64,000 nt of DNA from Marinobacter halotolerans (GTDB lineage Bacteria > Pseudomonadota > Gammaproteobacteria > Pseudomonadales > Oleiphilaceae). The stretch spans positions 2,046,001-2,110,000 of the forward strand of contig NZ_VMHP01000001.1 of the NCBI RefSeq assembly GCF_008795985.1. The letters are read 5' to 3'. Both the position numbers and the translations under genes were made by a program. How positions within the stretch are numbered: position 1 is the stretch's first letter; each line of letters starts with the position of its first letter. Shown piece after piece: positions 35,586 to 45,680 of the stretch. The notes under the pieces are model-generated. The model was not told the origin of the DNA. It searched no databases and worked only from the letters and a program-made list of their open reading frames with translations.

Positions 35586-36848
35586 ATGAATCTTACTGAA
35601 CTCAAGCAGAATTCCATGCCCGAATTGCTCGATATTGCGCAAGAGATGGGCCTCGATAACCTGGCTCGTTCGCGCAAGCAGGATGTGATCTTCACCATCC
35701 TGAAGAAGCATGCTAAAAGCGGCGAAGACATTCACGGCGACGGCGTACTGGAAATTCTGCAGGATGGCTTCGGCTTTCTGCGTTCCGCTGACGCATCCTA
35801 CCTGGCCGGGCCGGACGACATTTATGTCTCCCCCAGCCAGATTCGCCGTTTCAACCTTCGCACCGGTGACACGGTCGCGGGCAAGATACGGCCGCCGAAA
35901 GACGGCGAGCGTTATTTCGCGCTGCTGAAAGTCAGCGAGATCAACTTCGATAAACCGGATAACGCCCGTAACAAGATTCTGTTTGAGAACCTGACCCCCT
36001 TGTTCCCCGACGAGCGCCTGATGCTCGAGGCGGGCAATGGCAGCACTGAGGATCTGTCCTCAAGAGTGCTGGATCTGGTTTCTCCGATCGGTAAAGGTCA
36101 GCGTGGTCTGATTGTCTCTCCGCCCAAGGCCGGTAAGACGCTACTGATGCAGAGCATCGCCCAGTCCATTACCCGCAACAATCCGGAGTGCCACGTGATG
36201 GTGCTGCTGATTGACGAACGTCCGGAAGAAGTGACCGAAATGCAGCGCACGGTGCGCGGCGAGGTAATTGCTTCCACCTTTGATGAGCCGCCGGCCCGTC
36301 ACGTTCAGGTAGCGGAAATGGTCATCGAGAAGGCAAAGCGTCTGGTTGAGCACAAGAAGGATGTGGTGATCCTGCTGGATTCCATTACCCGTCTGGCTCG
36401 AGCCTACAACACTGTGATTCCTTCTTCCGGCAAAGTATTGACCGGTGGTGTTGATGCCCACGCCCTGGAGAAGCCCAAACGTTTCTTCGGCGCGGCCCGT
36501 AACGTGGAAGAAGGCGGAAGCCTGACGATCCTGGCGACGGCACTGGTGAACACCGGCTCGAAGATGGACGAGGTGATCTACGAGGAATTCAAAGGCACCG
36601 GCAACATGGAAATCCATCTGGATCGCAAGATTGCCGAGAAGCGTGTCTACCCGGCGATCAATATCCGCAGCTCCGGCACGCGCCGTGAGGATCTGCTGAT
36701 GAGTGAGGCGGATATCCAGCGCATCTGGATTCTGCGCAAGCTTCTCCACTCCATGGAAGACGACACTGCGGCCATCGAATTCCTGCTGGATAAGCTCAAG
36801 GAAACCAAGACTAACGACGAATTCTTCCAGTCTATGAAGCGTCGTTAG
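35586..36848 (+). CDS. rho: Transcription termination factor Rho
   Basis: The 420-residue hexameric RNA helicase ends transcripts at C-rich sites. It begins [19 protein letters not shown] (419 residues in E. coli) with an N-terminal RNA-binding domain containing [23 protein letters not shown] (landmarks GFGFLR and DDIYVS). It has Walker A SPPKAGKT, Walker [16 protein letters not shown], the Q-loop [20 protein letters not shown] (landmark ALEKPKRF) and the C-terminal [17 protein letters not shown] long leader with its own promoter precedes it and a GGA-type repeat follows. Confidence 0.98.
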   Translation: MNLTELKQNSMPELLDIAQEMGLDNLARSRKQDVIFTILKKHAKSGEDIHGDGVLEILQDGFGFLRSADASYLAGPDDIYVSPSQIRRFNLRTGDTVAGKIRPPKDGERYFALLKVSEINFDKPDNARNKILFENLTPLFPDERLMLEAGNGSTEDLSSRVLDLVSPIGKGQRGLIVSPPKAGKTLLMQSIAQSITRNNPECHVMVLLIDERPEEVTEMQRTVRGEVIASTFDEPPARHVQVAEMVIEKAKRLVEHKKDVVILLDSITRLARAYNTVIPSSGKVLTGGVDAHALEKPKRFFGAARNVEEGGSLTILATALVNTGSKMDEVIYEEFKGTGNMEIHLDRKIAEKRVYPAINIRSSGTRREDLLMSEADIQRIWILRKLLHSMEDDTAAIEFLLDKLKETKTNDEFFQSMKRR

Positions 36849-36883
36849 TTCGTAGCTCAGCGCCTCAGTGCTTGGGGGCGGTC

Positions 36884-36987
36884 GAAGCCGGGAATGAGCC
36901 TCCCCGGACACGCCGTGAACCCATCCCTGGGGGCTCGGCATTGCCATCCCTGGCAATGCACGGTCCGGGGATGCTCTCCCCGGCTTC
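36884..36987 (-). repeat. GGA-hairpin intergenic element, second copy type, after rho
   Basis: Nested stems enclose two hairpins. The outer stem pairs 36884-36892 with 36979-36987 (9 bp) and a second pairs 36902-36909 with 36963-36970 (8 bp). Hairpin A is a perfect 9-bp stem with a 4-base loop at 36938-36959, and hairpin B is CCCA-TCCC-TGGG at 36920-36931. On the minus strand both loops read GGGA within AGGGAT, close to the CsrA-type ARGGAU motif. The layout (two GGA hairpins, a GAGCCC spacer, closing stems) matches the element after manB at 11.4 kb. If transcribed from rho on the plus strand, the loops would read TCCC. Confidence 0.62.
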
Positions 36988-37089
36988 GCCGTTCAGACTT
37001 TGTGCGCGCATCCGTTTTTAGACTTTCTGTTAAGCAGTCCAGCTGCTGCCTATCTCCGTAGTATTGCCACGCATTGAACGGAGCAAAAC

Positions 37090-38577
37090 ATGAAATACAA
37101 CGACCTTCGTGACTTCATAGACCAGCTTGAAAAGCTGGGCGAGCTGAAGCGAATTTCAGTGGAAGTCGATCCCCACCTGGAAATGACCGAAATCTGCGAC
37201 CGCACTTTGCGGGCAGGTGGGCCTGCGTTGTTGTTTGAAAACCCCAAAGGTTACGACATGCCGGTGCTGGCCAACCTGTTTGGTACTCCCAAACGGGTTG
37301 CCATGGGTATGGGGCATGACAACGTCACGGCGCTGCGGGACATTGGCAAGCTGTTGGCGTTTCTGAAGGAGCCGGACCCGCCCAAGGGATTCAAGGACGC
37401 CATCGAAAAGTTTCCGATCTTTCGGAAAGTCATGAAGATGAGTCCCAAGGTGCTGCGGTCGGCGCCCTGCCAGGAAGTGGTTTACGACAAGGATCAGGTG
37501 GATCTGTATAAAATTCCGGTCCAGCACTGCTGGCCGGGGGATGCCGGGCCCCTGGTGACCTGGCCACTGGTGATTACCCGCGGCCCCAACAAGGAACGGC
37601 AGAATCTGGGGATCTATCGGCAGCAGCTGATTGGTCGTAACCGGCTGATCATGCGCTGGCTCAGCCATCGTGGCGGTGCGCTGGATTTTCAGGAGTTCCA
37701 GAAACAGAACCCCGGAAAGCCCTATCCCGTCGCTGTAGCGCTGGGTGCGGATCCCGCGACCATTCTGGGGGCGGTGACGCCGGTTCCGGATAGCCTGTCG
37801 GAATACGCCTTTGCGGGCCTGTTACGGGGCAGTCGGACCGAGTTGGTACAGTGTGAGCTTAGCGATCTACAGGTGCCGGCCAGCGCGGAGATTGTGCTGG
37901 AAGGGTTTATCTATCCCGATGATATGGCGCCGGAAGGCCCTTTCGGCGATCACACCGGTTACTACAACGAAGTGGACCACTTTCCGGTATTCACCGTGGA
38001 GCGGGTTACTCATCGGCGCGACCCCATCTACCACAGCACCTACACCGGGCGTCCGCCGGATGAGCCGGCGATTCTGGGCGTAGCGCTGAACGAAGTTTTT
38101 ATTCCCATTCTGCAGAAGCAGTTTCCCGAGATTGTCGATTTCTACCTGCCACCGGAGGGTTGCTCCTACCGCATGGCAGTGGTGACCATGAAGAAACAGT
38201 ACCCGGGCCATGCCAAGCGTGTGATGATGGGTGTATGGTCGTTCCTGCGACAGTTCATGTACACCAAGTTTGTCATCGTGACCGACGACGACGTGGATGC
38301 CCGTAACTGGGAAGATGTGATCTGGGCCATGACCACCCGGATGGACCCAAGCCGGGATACCACCCTGGTGGAAAATACGCCCATCGATTATCTGGACTTC
38401 GCATCGCCGGTGTCCGGCCTGGGTTCGAAAATGGGAATGGACGCCACCAGTAAGTGGCCCGGCGAGACAGATCGGGAGTGGGGTACAGCCATCGCCATGT
38501 CTGACGACGTCAAACAACGGGTTGATGACCTCTGGGACAGCCTGGGGCTTGATCTTTCCACCGGCCGCCCCGAGTGA
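37090..38577 (+). CDS. ubiD: 4-hydroxy-3-polyprenylbenzoate decarboxylase UbiD
   Basis: The 495-residue enzyme decarboxylates the ubiquinone precursor using the prenylated flavin made by UbiX. It matches the E. coli enzyme in length (497) and opens [22 protein letters not shown]. The cofactor and metal region shows [25 protein letters not shown] (landmarks IYRQQ and RWLSHRGGA), and the catalytic acid region [11 protein letters not shown] is intact. GGAG lies upstream of the ATG. The reductase gene follows one base after the stop. Confidence 0.96.
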   Translation: MKYNDLRDFIDQLEKLGELKRISVEVDPHLEMTEICDRTLRAGGPALLFENPKGYDMPVLANLFGTPKRVAMGMGHDNVTALRDIGKLLAFLKEPDPPKGFKDAIEKFPIFRKVMKMSPKVLRSAPCQEVVYDKDQVDLYKIPVQHCWPGDAGPLVTWPLVITRGPNKERQNLGIYRQQLIGRNRLIMRWLSHRGGALDFQEFQKQNPGKPYPVAVALGADPATILGAVTPVPDSLSEYAFAGLLRGSRTELVQCELSDLQVPASAEIVLEGFIYPDDMAPEGPFGDHTGYYNEVDHFPVFTVERVTHRRDPIYHSTYTGRPPDEPAILGVALNEVFIPILQKQFPEIVDFYLPPEGCSYRMAVVTMKKQYPGHAKRVMMGVWSFLRQFMYTKFVIVTDDDVDARNWEDVIWAMTTRMDPSRDTTLVENTPIDYLDFASPVSGLGSKMGMDATSKWPGETDREWGTAIAMSDDVKQRVDDLWDSLGLDLSTGRPE

Positions 38578-38578
38578 T

Positions 38579-39583
38579 ATGGCGGAGGCCGGGTTTCGTA
38601 TCACCATTGTTCCTGCCGAACTCTGTTTTGAGTCGGCAAGGGAGCAAACGCTGCTAAGCGCTGCCAACGGTGCCGGTATTGCGGTTCCGGCAGCCTGCCG
38701 AAACGGTGTTTGCGAGCTATGTGAAGCCCGCCTCGGCAGCGGCAAAGCGTTGAATACCCGCAATCAACAAATCATTCCCGTCACCGGGCGACTGATGATG
38801 TGCCTCACCATCGCGCTCAGTGACCTGACACTGGAGACAGACGCCGTTATGGCATCCGGAAACAACCAGCCCCGCAAGTTCCAGGCGAAGGTGGTGGACG
38901 TTCGCTCCATCAGCCACGATGTCTACCTGGTGGAGCTGCAACTGCCGCGCCGCCGCGAGCTGTCTTTTCATGCTGGTCAGTACCTGTCGGTCAACCTGCC
39001 GGGTGAAGATCCCTGCTACTTTTCCATCGCCAGCAGCCCGTCTGCGGAGCTGATTGAGCTGCATATTCAGGCGACGCCTGATTGGGTGTCTGCCCAGAAG
39101 GTGATCAATGCCCTGACCTCGGGGGAAGACGTTACCGTCGAGCTGCCCAATGGTCGTGCCTGCCTGGCCAGTATTCCGGATAAACCCCTGCTGCTGGTGG
39201 CGGCGGGAACCGGTTTTGCCCAGATGAAGAGCCTGGTGGACTACCTGCGGGAAACCCGTTTCGACAAGCCTGTCCGCCTTTATTGGGGGGTGCGCCGCCA
39301 CGAGGACATGTACCTGAAATCCCTGGCCCAGAAATGGCAGGAAGAGTGGGAACCTTTCACCTTCAAGCAGGTGGTGGGCGATGACGAGGACAACGATTGG
39401 GCCGGGCATCATGACCAGTTGGTTCGCACCGTTCTGGCCTCGGGCATGGACTGGAAAAATGTGGAAGTTCACGCCAGCGGCTCGCCCACCATGGTGTATA
39501 CCCTGATGGATGCGCTGGTCGAGGCGGGCCTGCCGCAGGAAGCGTTTTTCTCCGATGTTCTGGAATACGCTCCCCGGGGCTAG
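38579..39583 (+). CDS. Iron-sulfur flavin reductase (ferredoxin + FNR domains)
   Basis: The 334-residue protein starts at an ATG one base after the ubiD stop (TGATATG). Residues 1-80 form a plant-type ferredoxin with ligands in CRNGVCELC and a fourth cysteine in RLMMCL. Residues 95-334 form a ferredoxin-NADP reductase domain with FAD motif CYFSIAS and nucleotide motif LLLVAAGTGFAQMKS. It resembles CDP-6-deoxy-glucoseen reductase-like and Fre-type proteins found next to ubiD in pseudomonads. The partner is unknown; reduction of the flavin used by UbiX/UbiD is an attractive but untested idea. Confidence 0.85.
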   Translation: MAEAGFRITIVPAELCFESAREQTLLSAANGAGIAVPAACRNGVCELCEARLGSGKALNTRNQQIIPVTGRLMMCLTIALSDLTLETDAVMASGNNQPRKFQAKVVDVRSISHDVYLVELQLPRRRELSFHAGQYLSVNLPGEDPCYFSIASSPSAELIELHIQATPDWVSAQKVINALTSGEDVTVELPNGRACLASIPDKPLLLVAAGTGFAQMKSLVDYLRETRFDKPVRLYWGVRRHEDMYLKSLAQKWQEEWEPFTFKQVVGDDEDNDWAGHHDQLVRTVLASGMDWKNVEVHASGSPTMVYTLMDALVEAGLPQEAFFSDVLEYAPRG

Positions 39584-40818
39584 GCCTTGGGCATGGGCAG
39601 ATCCGGCAGCCCGCTATCCTTCACCAACCCCTGCATCAACAGCCGTACACTGTTTTCACCCTCACCCATATGGGCGTTCAGGCGGCTGAGCTCGGCCATG
39701 GTTTCACGGCTGCGGCGCATTTTCAGGCTGGTTTCAAAATACTCTCTCGCCTTGCCCCATAACTCGTTCCGTAGGCTAAGACGCCCCAGCGCCAGTAACA
39801 GCTCCGCGTTGTTGGGTCGGTCCTTCAGCCACTGCTCGGCGACCAATAGCTGCTCTTCGGGCTTGGGCCCCTTGATCCGCCCGTAGAGATTGACCAGTTC
39901 GTCACTCCAGTGATTGCGCAGCACCTTTCGGATCAGGGTTTCGGACTGCTCTTCATCCCCAAGTTCCGCGAGCAGACGGGCGTATTCGCGAATCGTGTGC
40001 TCGTCCCGGCGCAGGAATCCCGGCAGCTCGTCCCACAGGCGTGTGAGTGGCTCAAGGCTGGGCGAACCGGTTTCCACCTGGCGGCGGCAGTCGTCAGCAG
40101 CGCGCTGGAGCAGTTTCTGCCAGACCAGGCGTTCCAGGCTGCCCTGTTCTTCCGGATCAATCAGGTTGCGCTTGCGGATTTCCGGTAGCAGCCGCGATAG
40201 CTCCCGCCAGTCCTCCAGTTTCACATAGGCGTTTTTCAGCAGCTTGAGCACAAACGGATGATGAGGGGCCTGCTTGCGCAATCGAAGCAGGGTTGCCAGC
40301 GCCTGTTCCTGACGATTGCCCGCCAGTTGCAGCTGAGCCTGGGTAATGCCCACAGCCATATCGGAGCCCGGAGTGCTCTCGAAGGCGCGGCGCAGCAGAT
40401 CGTCCACTGCGTCGTGGTCGCCGGTTTCGAAGGAGGCCTGGGCCGCCGCCAGATAGTTGATCAGTGGCGTATCGGCGTGCTCAGCGGAAGAGACCAGCAG
40501 CTTGCGCGCCCGTGGCCAGTTGCCCTCTGCAAGCGCCAGCAGGCCCTGGGTCGTGCGGCGCCGTGCACGCCGCTCATGACCCCGGGCCAGCCATCCGGCC
40601 ACCACGCCCGATCCCTGGCGCATGCGGCGCAGCAGACTGATGCCGGTGACCAGCGCACCGACCAGCAGGATCAGCAACGCCAGCCCCACCCAGAAGTTGG
40701 TTTCGATGAGTATGTTGCCCAGGCTGATGCGGATGTAGCCCAGGTCGTACTGCAGCCCGATGGCCAGGCCCACTCCAAGCAGCAGGGCAATGAGGATGAT
40801 CAGCAGCAGGCGGATCAT
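39580..40818 (-). CDS. hemY: HemY-like membrane tetratricopeptide protein
   Basis: The 412-residue protein has two N-terminal membrane helices (about residues 2-22 and 41-62), then a basic loop (RGHERRARRRTTQGLLALAEGNW, landmark ERRARRR) and a long helical TPR-type domain. This is the proteobacterial HemY of the hemCDXY operon, not the protoporphyrinogen oxidase of Gram-positives. It is thought to organise haem-synthesis steps, but its function is not settled. Its start overlaps hemX by 4 bases, and it is convergent with the reductase gene with a 4-base overlap. Confidence 0.92.
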   Translation of the reverse strand: MIRLLLIILIALLLGVGLAIGLQYDLGYIRISLGNILIETNFWVGLALLILLVGALVTGISLLRRMRQGSGVVAGWLARGHERRARRRTTQGLLALAEGNWPRARKLLVSSAEHADTPLINYLAAAQASFETGDHDAVDDLLRRAFESTPGSDMAVGITQAQLQLAGNRQEQALATLLRLRKQAPHHPFVLKLLKNAYVKLEDWRELSRLLPEIRKRNLIDPEEQGSLERLVWQKLLQRAADDCRRQVETGSPSLEPLTRLWDELPGFLRRDEHTIREYARLLAELGDEEQSETLIRKVLRNHWSDELVNLYGRIKGPKPEEQLLVAEQWLKDRPNNAELLLALGRLSLRNELWGKAREYFETSLKMRRSRETMAELSRLNAHMGEGENSVRLLMQGLVKDSGLPDLPMPKA

Positions 40819-41939
40819 GAGTTATCCCCCTCGGTGCTGTTGCTGCCGTTGTTGCCCTCTCCCTCGGTGCTAAGGCGCCCGGCAAGACGGGATTTCAACA
40901 GCTGAAGAGATTGACTGATGTCCGGCAGTTCCGGGTCGATATTTTCATCGGCCAGGCCTTCCAGTGTCTCGGACAGGGCAATGATCTTCGGATTGGTGCT
41001 GTCGTACCAGGTCTCGATGGCGTTGCTGGCCTTGATCAGCGATCGAGTATAGAGCTCCTGATGACCTCGCAACACCGCAAGCTCTGCTTCTTCAAGCATC
41101 AGCTGGAGATTGAGACGGGCGTAGGCGCTTTGTTCCGGCGACAACAGTGGTTTGACCGGTTCGTCCAGACGCCGCACAACCACTACTCGCGACAGGGTCG
41201 ACTTGACCTTGTTCCAGGCCTCGATCCACCAGTTGGTGCTGGCGTCCGACGTCGATCCGGAATCCGTACCGGACTGCTCCAGGGTGCTGGCCATCCGGTC
41301 ACTGGCCAGGGCGTTGTCGGTCAGTTCATGAATGCTGTCGATGGCCGCTTCCAGGGTCAGGTAGAGCCCGGTGCGGTCCACAGTCGTCAGCTCCTTGAGC
41401 TTCAGTATTTCTTTTGCCAGCTGTTCACGGACCGGATACACGCCAATGTCGTCGGATTCCCGGAGTACCTCATCGGCGGCCTGCAGGGCGGCCAGCGCGC
41501 CGCGAATGTCCTTTTCGATCATCAGACGCTGGTTGGCAATGCGCAGCAGATATTCCGCCTCGGCCAGCAACCAGTCGGTGCGGGTGCGATTGCCGGCCTC
41601 CAGCAATTCCCGGGCATTGTGATCAATCTGCCGCTGCTGGGTGGCGATCAGCTCTCGCTGGCTGGCCAGTTTGTTTTCCAGAGCCTGCAGGCGCTGGCTG
41701 CGCTGATCGCCGGTCTTGCCGTAAAGCTGGTCCAGCTGGGAGGTTTCCTGCTTGAGATTGGCCACGGACTGCTGCAGAGCCTGGGCATTATTCCACTGTT
41801 GCCAGTTCCACAGGGCCAGCGCAACAACGGCGATAAAGGTCAGCAGGGCCAGTATCCAGAGCAGCCATAGCCGTCGTGGTTTGGAGGGGGCGTGGTTGAT
41901 TGTGGCAGGCAGTTGGGCGTTTGATTCAGTCACGGGCAT
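40815..41939 (-). CDS. hemX: HemX, membrane protein of the hem operon
   Basis: The 374-residue protein has one membrane helix (about residues 23-43) and then a long coiled coil (WQQWNNAQALQQSVANLKQE region, residues 45-100), with the rest exposed to the periplasm. It contains the family landmarks WLLAEAEYLLRIANQRL and ARLNLQLMLEEAELAVLRG (given as ends WLLAEAEYLL and LEEAELA). It was once annotated as uroporphyrinogen III methyltransferase, but the sequence has no methyltransferase domain. It lies between hemD and hemY in a tight operon. Confidence 0.92.
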   Translation of the reverse strand: MPVTESNAQLPATINHAPSKPRRLWLLWILALLTFIAVVALALWNWQQWNNAQALQQSVANLKQETSQLDQLYGKTGDQRSQRLQALENKLASQRELIATQQRQIDHNARELLEAGNRTRTDWLLAEAEYLLRIANQRLMIEKDIRGALAALQAADEVLRESDDIGVYPVREQLAKEILKLKELTTVDRTGLYLTLEAAIDSIHELTDNALASDRMASTLEQSGTDSGSTSDASTNWWIEAWNKVKSTLSRVVVVRRLDEPVKPLLSPEQSAYARLNLQLMLEEAELAVLRGHQELYTRSLIKASNAIETWYDSTNPKIIALSETLEGLADENIDPELPDISQSLQLLKSRLAGRLSTEGEGNNGSNSTEGDNS

Positions 41940-41941
41940 CC

Positions 41942-42748
41942 TTACTTGGTATTTCCGGGGCTTGCGTCAAGGCTGGCCAGTTGGTCTGCAACGGCCGCCA
42001 CAATGGCATGGTCGGCAAGGCTTTCAGGTACGCAGGTGTACCGCAATCCGGCTTTGCGAGCCTGATCGGCAATGCGCTCCACCGGGACAACCATTAAACA
42101 ATTTTTAAGATTATGGCCGGTATTGTTACCGAGTGAAATGAGATTGTTCAATGTTTCTCCCGACAGTGTGACCACAACCTCAGGGTTAAAGCCGGTGATG
42201 CTGTGCTTCAGGGCAGCTGCATCATGTTCCGGGGCAAAGCGGCGATACAGGGGCAATAGAGTGACCCGGGCGCCTCTGGCCCGCAGTGTGTCCGGTAACA
42301 GGTCCCGTCCTTCCTCACCCCGTACAATCAGCACTTTCTCGTGCTCCAGTCGGGACAGTTCCGGCAGTTCCAGCAGCGCCTCGCTGGTGTACCCGTGTTC
42401 CGGCTGACGGGTATCAAGATGGTAAGCGGACAGCACGGCGGCGGTGCCGGCGCCAACCCCGTACCACACAATCCCGCTGGGGGTTTGTGGCCACCAGGTA
42501 TCGAGCCAGTCTACAAGAAGCCCCGCGGCATAGGGGCTGACGGCAATAACGTGGCCGAATTCGTCGATATTCAGAATCTGTGTGCGAATGGCCGGATCGT
42601 CGGTGATCGGTTCCCGCTCCAGCATGGGCAGAACGCGGACCTCGGCCCCGGCCTCAGCAAAAGCCCCGGCCAGGCGCTCTGCCTCGGGCCTGGGTCGGCA
42701 GACGAGAACCCGTCGGCCTTTCAGCGCATCAGGTGGGGGTGTGACCAT
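41942..42748 (-). CDS. hemD: Uroporphyrinogen-III synthase
   Basis: The 268-residue enzyme closes and inverts ring D of hydroxymethylbilane. It has the two-lobed HemD pattern: [21 protein letters not shown] at the start (landmark RPRPEAERL), [13 protein letters not shown], then [13 protein letters not shown] and [12 protein letters not shown]. The start at 42748 lies inside the hemC 3' end (20-base overlap); a longer frame upstream would be fully within hemC and is rejected. As usual for HemD, sequence conservation is low, so the operon position supports the call. Confidence 0.92.
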   Translation of the reverse strand: MVTPPPDALKGRRVLVCRPRPEAERLAGAFAEAGAEVRVLPMLEREPITDDPAIRTQILNIDEFGHVIAVSPYAAGLLVDWLDTWWPQTPSGIVWYGVGAGTAAVLSAYHLDTRQPEHGYTSEALLELPELSRLEHEKVLIVRGEEGRDLLPDTLRARGARVTLLPLYRRFAPEHDAAALKHSITGFNPEVVVTLSGETLNNLISLGNNTGHNLKNCLMVVPVERIADQARKAGLRYTCVPESLADHAIVAAVADQLASLDASPGNTK

Positions 42749-43670
42749 AGATCTCGGCCAGTACCTTGTCCGCTCCCATGGCAAGCAGGTCTTCGGCCAG
42801 TTCCCGGCCCAGCTTCTCGCCGTCTTTGCGGGGCGCTCGACCTTCCACGCGGAACACCTGGGTGCCGTCGACCGCCCCCACCAGCCCGCGAAGCCAGATG
42901 GTGTCGTTATCTTCCAGCAGGGCATAAGCAGCAATGGGCACCTGGCATCCCCCTTCCAGGCGGCGGTTCAGGGCGCGTTCCGCTTTTACTCGGTCCGAAC
43001 TGTCGACATGGTCCAGCTGCGTTAGCATATCGATCAGTTCCTGGTCATCAAGGCGGCACTCGATACCCAGCGCGCCCTGGCCGACCGCGGGTAGAGAAAT
43101 GGAATCCGGCAGGCCGTAGCGGATACGGTGGTGAAAGCCCAGACGCTTGAGACCGGAGCTGGCCAGCACAATGGCGTGGTAGTCGCCGGCGTCCAGTTTG
43201 GCCAGCCGGCTGTTGACGTTACCCCGCAGGTTGCGAATCTCGAGGTCCGGGCGATAAGCCCTTAACTGGGCTTCCCGTCGCAGGCTGGCGGTGCCCACAA
43301 TGGCCCCGTGGGGCAGGGCATCCACATTGTCGAAATCGTTGCTCACAAACGCGTCGGTAGGGTCTTCCCGCTCACAGATGGCCACCAGTCCCAGGCCTTC
43401 GGGAAGTTCCATGGGCACGTCTTTCATGGAATGCACCGCCAGGTCGGCCCGCCCGTCCATCATAGCTTCTTCCAGTTCCTTGACGAACAGGGCCTTGCCG
43501 CCGATTTTAGCCAGGGGCACGTCCAGAATCTTGTCGCCCTGGGTCTTGATCTTGACCAGTTCAACGGTCACCCCATCGTTCAGGCGTTCCAGTTCGGCTT
43601 TGATGAATTCCGCCTGCCACAGGGCCAGGGCACTGCTGCGGGTTGCGATGCGAAGGGTTCGGTTTGTCAT
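42729..43670 (-). CDS. hemC: Hydroxymethylbilane synthase (porphobilinogen deaminase)
   Basis: The 313-residue enzyme links four porphobilinogen units. It starts [15 protein letters not shown], has the [18 protein letters not shown] and HSMKDVP segments, and C242 in [12 protein letters not shown] holds the dipyrromethane cofactor. The ATG at 43670 is chosen by homology; an upstream ATG at 43706 adds 12 residues not seen in the family. It follows algR after 81 bases on the same strand, as in Pseudomonas. Confidence 0.96.
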   Translation of the reverse strand: MTNRTLRIATRSSALALWQAEFIKAELERLNDGVTVELVKIKTQGDKILDVPLAKIGGKALFVKELEEAMMDGRADLAVHSMKDVPMELPEGLGLVAICEREDPTDAFVSNDFDNVDALPHGAIVGTASLRREAQLRAYRPDLEIRNLRGNVNSRLAKLDAGDYHAIVLASSGLKRLGFHHRIRYGLPDSISLPAVGQGALGIECRLDDQELIDMLTQLDHVDSSDRVKAERALNRRLEGGCQVPIAAYALLEDNDTIWLRGLVGAVDGTQVFRVEGRAPRKDGEKLGRELAEDLLAMGADKVLAEIYGHTPT

Positions 43671-43751
43671 GTTGCCTGATACCGCGTCTTGAAAAATGTC
43701 TGACAAGGGTACTCTTTGTCGGGGGATTTGTGGAGCCGGGCACCGTCGAAT

Positions 43752-44510
43752 TCAGGGGCTCGCTGACTGCTCCTCGAGCCATTGTCGAACCTGGGCGGTG
43801 TGCCTCCGGCTGACCGGTAGCTGTCCCAGGTCTCCGCTCAGCTCAACGGCGTGCTGGCCGTCCCGCTGGCGTATCAGCCCGCGGATGTAGCGGGTGCCGA
43901 CAAGCGTTTGCCGGTGAATCCTCAGAAAATGCGAAGGGTGATTGCTCTCCAGTTCCTTGAGGGTGAAATCGGTGACGGTTTCGCCCCCGGCGTGATGAAG
44001 GGTGACGTATTTCTGGTCCGCCTGGCAGCAGACGATGGCATTGAGGTCGATCAGCTCGGTGCCCCGATGGGTGCGTATTGCAAGCTGCTCGTCGGCGGGC
44101 TCTACCCGGCTGCTCAGGCTTTGCAGCTGCACACGGTTGACCCGGCCTGCCCGGCTCAGGGCCTCGGCCAGTGCCTCCCGACGGACGGGTTTGAGCAGGT
44201 AGGCGATGGCGTGAACATCAAAGGCCTGAATGGCGTAATGGTCGTAGGCGGTGCAGAAAATCACCGCCGGCGGCGCGTCCAGCTGGGCAATGCGTTCCGC
44301 CGCGTCCATTCCGTCCATGCCTGGCATGCGGATATCCAGTAGCAGCAGGTCCGGGCCGAGTGCCGCAATCTGCTTCAGCACTTCATGGCCGTCCGCGGCC
44401 TCGCCACAGACATGGTAGCCCGGCATCGCCTCGACCAGTCGGCTGATACGTTGCCTTGCCAGGGGTTCATCGTCGGCGATCAGTACGCTGCGGCTGTGTG
44501 TCTCGGACAT
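43752..44510 (-). CDS. algR: LytTR response regulator AlgR
   Basis: The 252-residue regulator has a receiver domain (acidic D13-D14, phospho-acceptor D59 in LLLLDIRMPG, lysine in YLLKPVRRE) and a C-terminal LytTR DNA-binding domain (about 145-245, with FLRIHRQTLV). AlgR controls alginate, type IV pili and other genes in Pseudomonas. The target set here is unknown. Its start is 9 bases after the end of algZ, and hemC follows, giving the algZ-algR-hemC order of pseudomonads. Confidence 0.93.
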   Translation of the reverse strand: MSETHSRSVLIADDEPLARQRISRLVEAMPGYHVCGEAADGHEVLKQIAALGPDLLLLDIRMPGMDGMDAAERIAQLDAPPAVIFCTAYDHYAIQAFDVHAIAYLLKPVRREALAEALSRAGRVNRVQLQSLSSRVEPADEQLAIRTHRGTELIDLNAIVCCQADQKYVTLHHAGGETVTDFTLKELESNHPSHFLRIHRQTLVGTRYIRGLIRQRDGQHAVELSGDLGQLPVSRRHTAQVRQWLEEQSASP

Positions 44511-44519
44511 ACGCTGGTT

Positions 44520-45635
44520 TTACCTTTTGCCAGCGGGGTTTCGTCGGTCGCCTGTCTTCTGCCAGGGCAGGCGCATGGTGACAGTATAGATATCATTCTG
44601 GTGGCTGTGTTTCAGGATCGCCGGTTCGCCGAACAGCGCCTGCAGGCGGGACTGGATATTGGCCAGGGCCATGCGGTTGCCCTGGTGGGTGCGCTGGTCT
44701 TCCGTGGGTCGGGGATTCTGCACCATCAAGTAGACAGACTCCCCCTTGCGATAGGCCTCGATACGTACGATGCCACCTTCAGGCCGCGGCTGTATGCCGT
44801 GGTAGATGGCGTTCTCAACCAGTGGCTGGAGGGTCAAGGGAGGAATGGCCTGCTGATCCAGCCCCTCCTCGATCTGCCAGTCCAGGGATAACCGGTCGCC
44901 CAGTCGCAGCTGCTCGATGGCCAGATAGCGCCGGCAAAGATCCAGCTCCGAGGCCAGGGGGATCAGCCGATCATCGGCCCTCAGGCTGGCTCGGAACAGT
45001 TCCGACAGGTCCAGAACCGCATCTTCGGCCCGTTCCGGGTTAACGCTGATCAGGCTGGCGATGGTGTTCATGCTGTTGAAAAGAAAGTGTGGATGAATGC
45101 GCGCCTGCAGGGCAGTCAGGCGGGCCTGCATTTCGGCTTCCTGTTGTTGCTGCCACTGGAACTGCAGGTAGAAATAGCGCAGAACCATGAGTGTGATCAG
45201 CAGGGAGAGCAGCAGGTTCTTGGCCACGCCCTGCCAGGGCCTGTCCGACTGCGCCGGATTGATAATGCCGTCGGCAAAAAGGCTGAAGACCAGAACATCG
45301 AATAATACAATCAGCACCACGATTGCGGTTGCCAGCGGTACGGTCTGGCGGGCAAGCCAGCGCCTTAGAAGGCAGATGCCGGCGGCGCTGGTTAGCAGTG
45401 TCCACTGCACGAAAAGCGACAGCAAACCGAAATAGTTCCACTCGATCCAGCGTTCATCGGCCTGGACCACGGCCAGTACCAGCGACAGCAACTCGCCGGT
45501 AACCACCAGCATGAATACCGATCGCACCCGGCAAAGATCCGGAATGTAAAAATCACCATCGCCTACACGGGGAAGGGGAAGAGCGCGTTCTCTGGCCTGC
45601 TGCACAATGCTATAATCCCGCCTTGTTTCATTCAT
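44520..45635 (-). CDS. algZ: LytS-type sensor histidine kinase AlgZ/FimS
   Basis: The 371-residue protein has four membrane helices (about 41-57, 69-90, 103-123 and 141-158) and a short coiled coil. A His_kinase domain of the LytS/AlgZ type (RIHPHFLFNSMNTI at 180-192) and an ATPase region with LQPLVENAIYHGIQ follow. The reading frame continues far upstream across argH on the other strand, but the ATG at 45635 matches the family N-terminus. It is the partner of AlgR, encoded directly downstream. It is divergent from argH with 45 bases between starts, so their promoters must overlap. Confidence 0.93.
   Translation of the reverse strand: MNETRRDYSIVQQARERALPLPRVGDGDFYIPDLCRVRSVFMLVVTGELLSLVLAVVQADERWIEWNYFGLLSLFVQWTLLTSAAGICLLRRWLARQTVPLATAIVVLIVLFDVLVFSLFADGIINPAQSDRPWQGVAKNLLLSLLITLMVLRYFYLQFQWQQQQEAEMQARLTALQARIHPHFLFNSMNTIASLISVNPERAEDAVLDLSELFRASLRADDRLIPLASELDLCRRYLAIEQLRLGDRLSLDWQIEEGLDQQAIPPLTLQPLVENAIYHGIQPRPEGGIVRIEAYRKGESVYLMVQNPRPTEDQRTHQGNRMALANIQSRLQALFGEPAILKHSHQNDIYTVTMRLPWQKTGDRRNPAGKR
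45608..45616 (+). promoter_or_regulatory. Extended -10 promoter element for argH
   Basis: TGCTATAAT is a perfect extended -10. It lies within the algZ 5' coding region, 65 bases before the argH start. The -35 position (TTCTCT) is poor, as is common with extended -10 promoters. Confidence 0.6.
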
Positions 45636-45680
45636 TGCTCCCGCCGAATAATGCCGGGCTGTCAGCAGGAAAGATAGACC

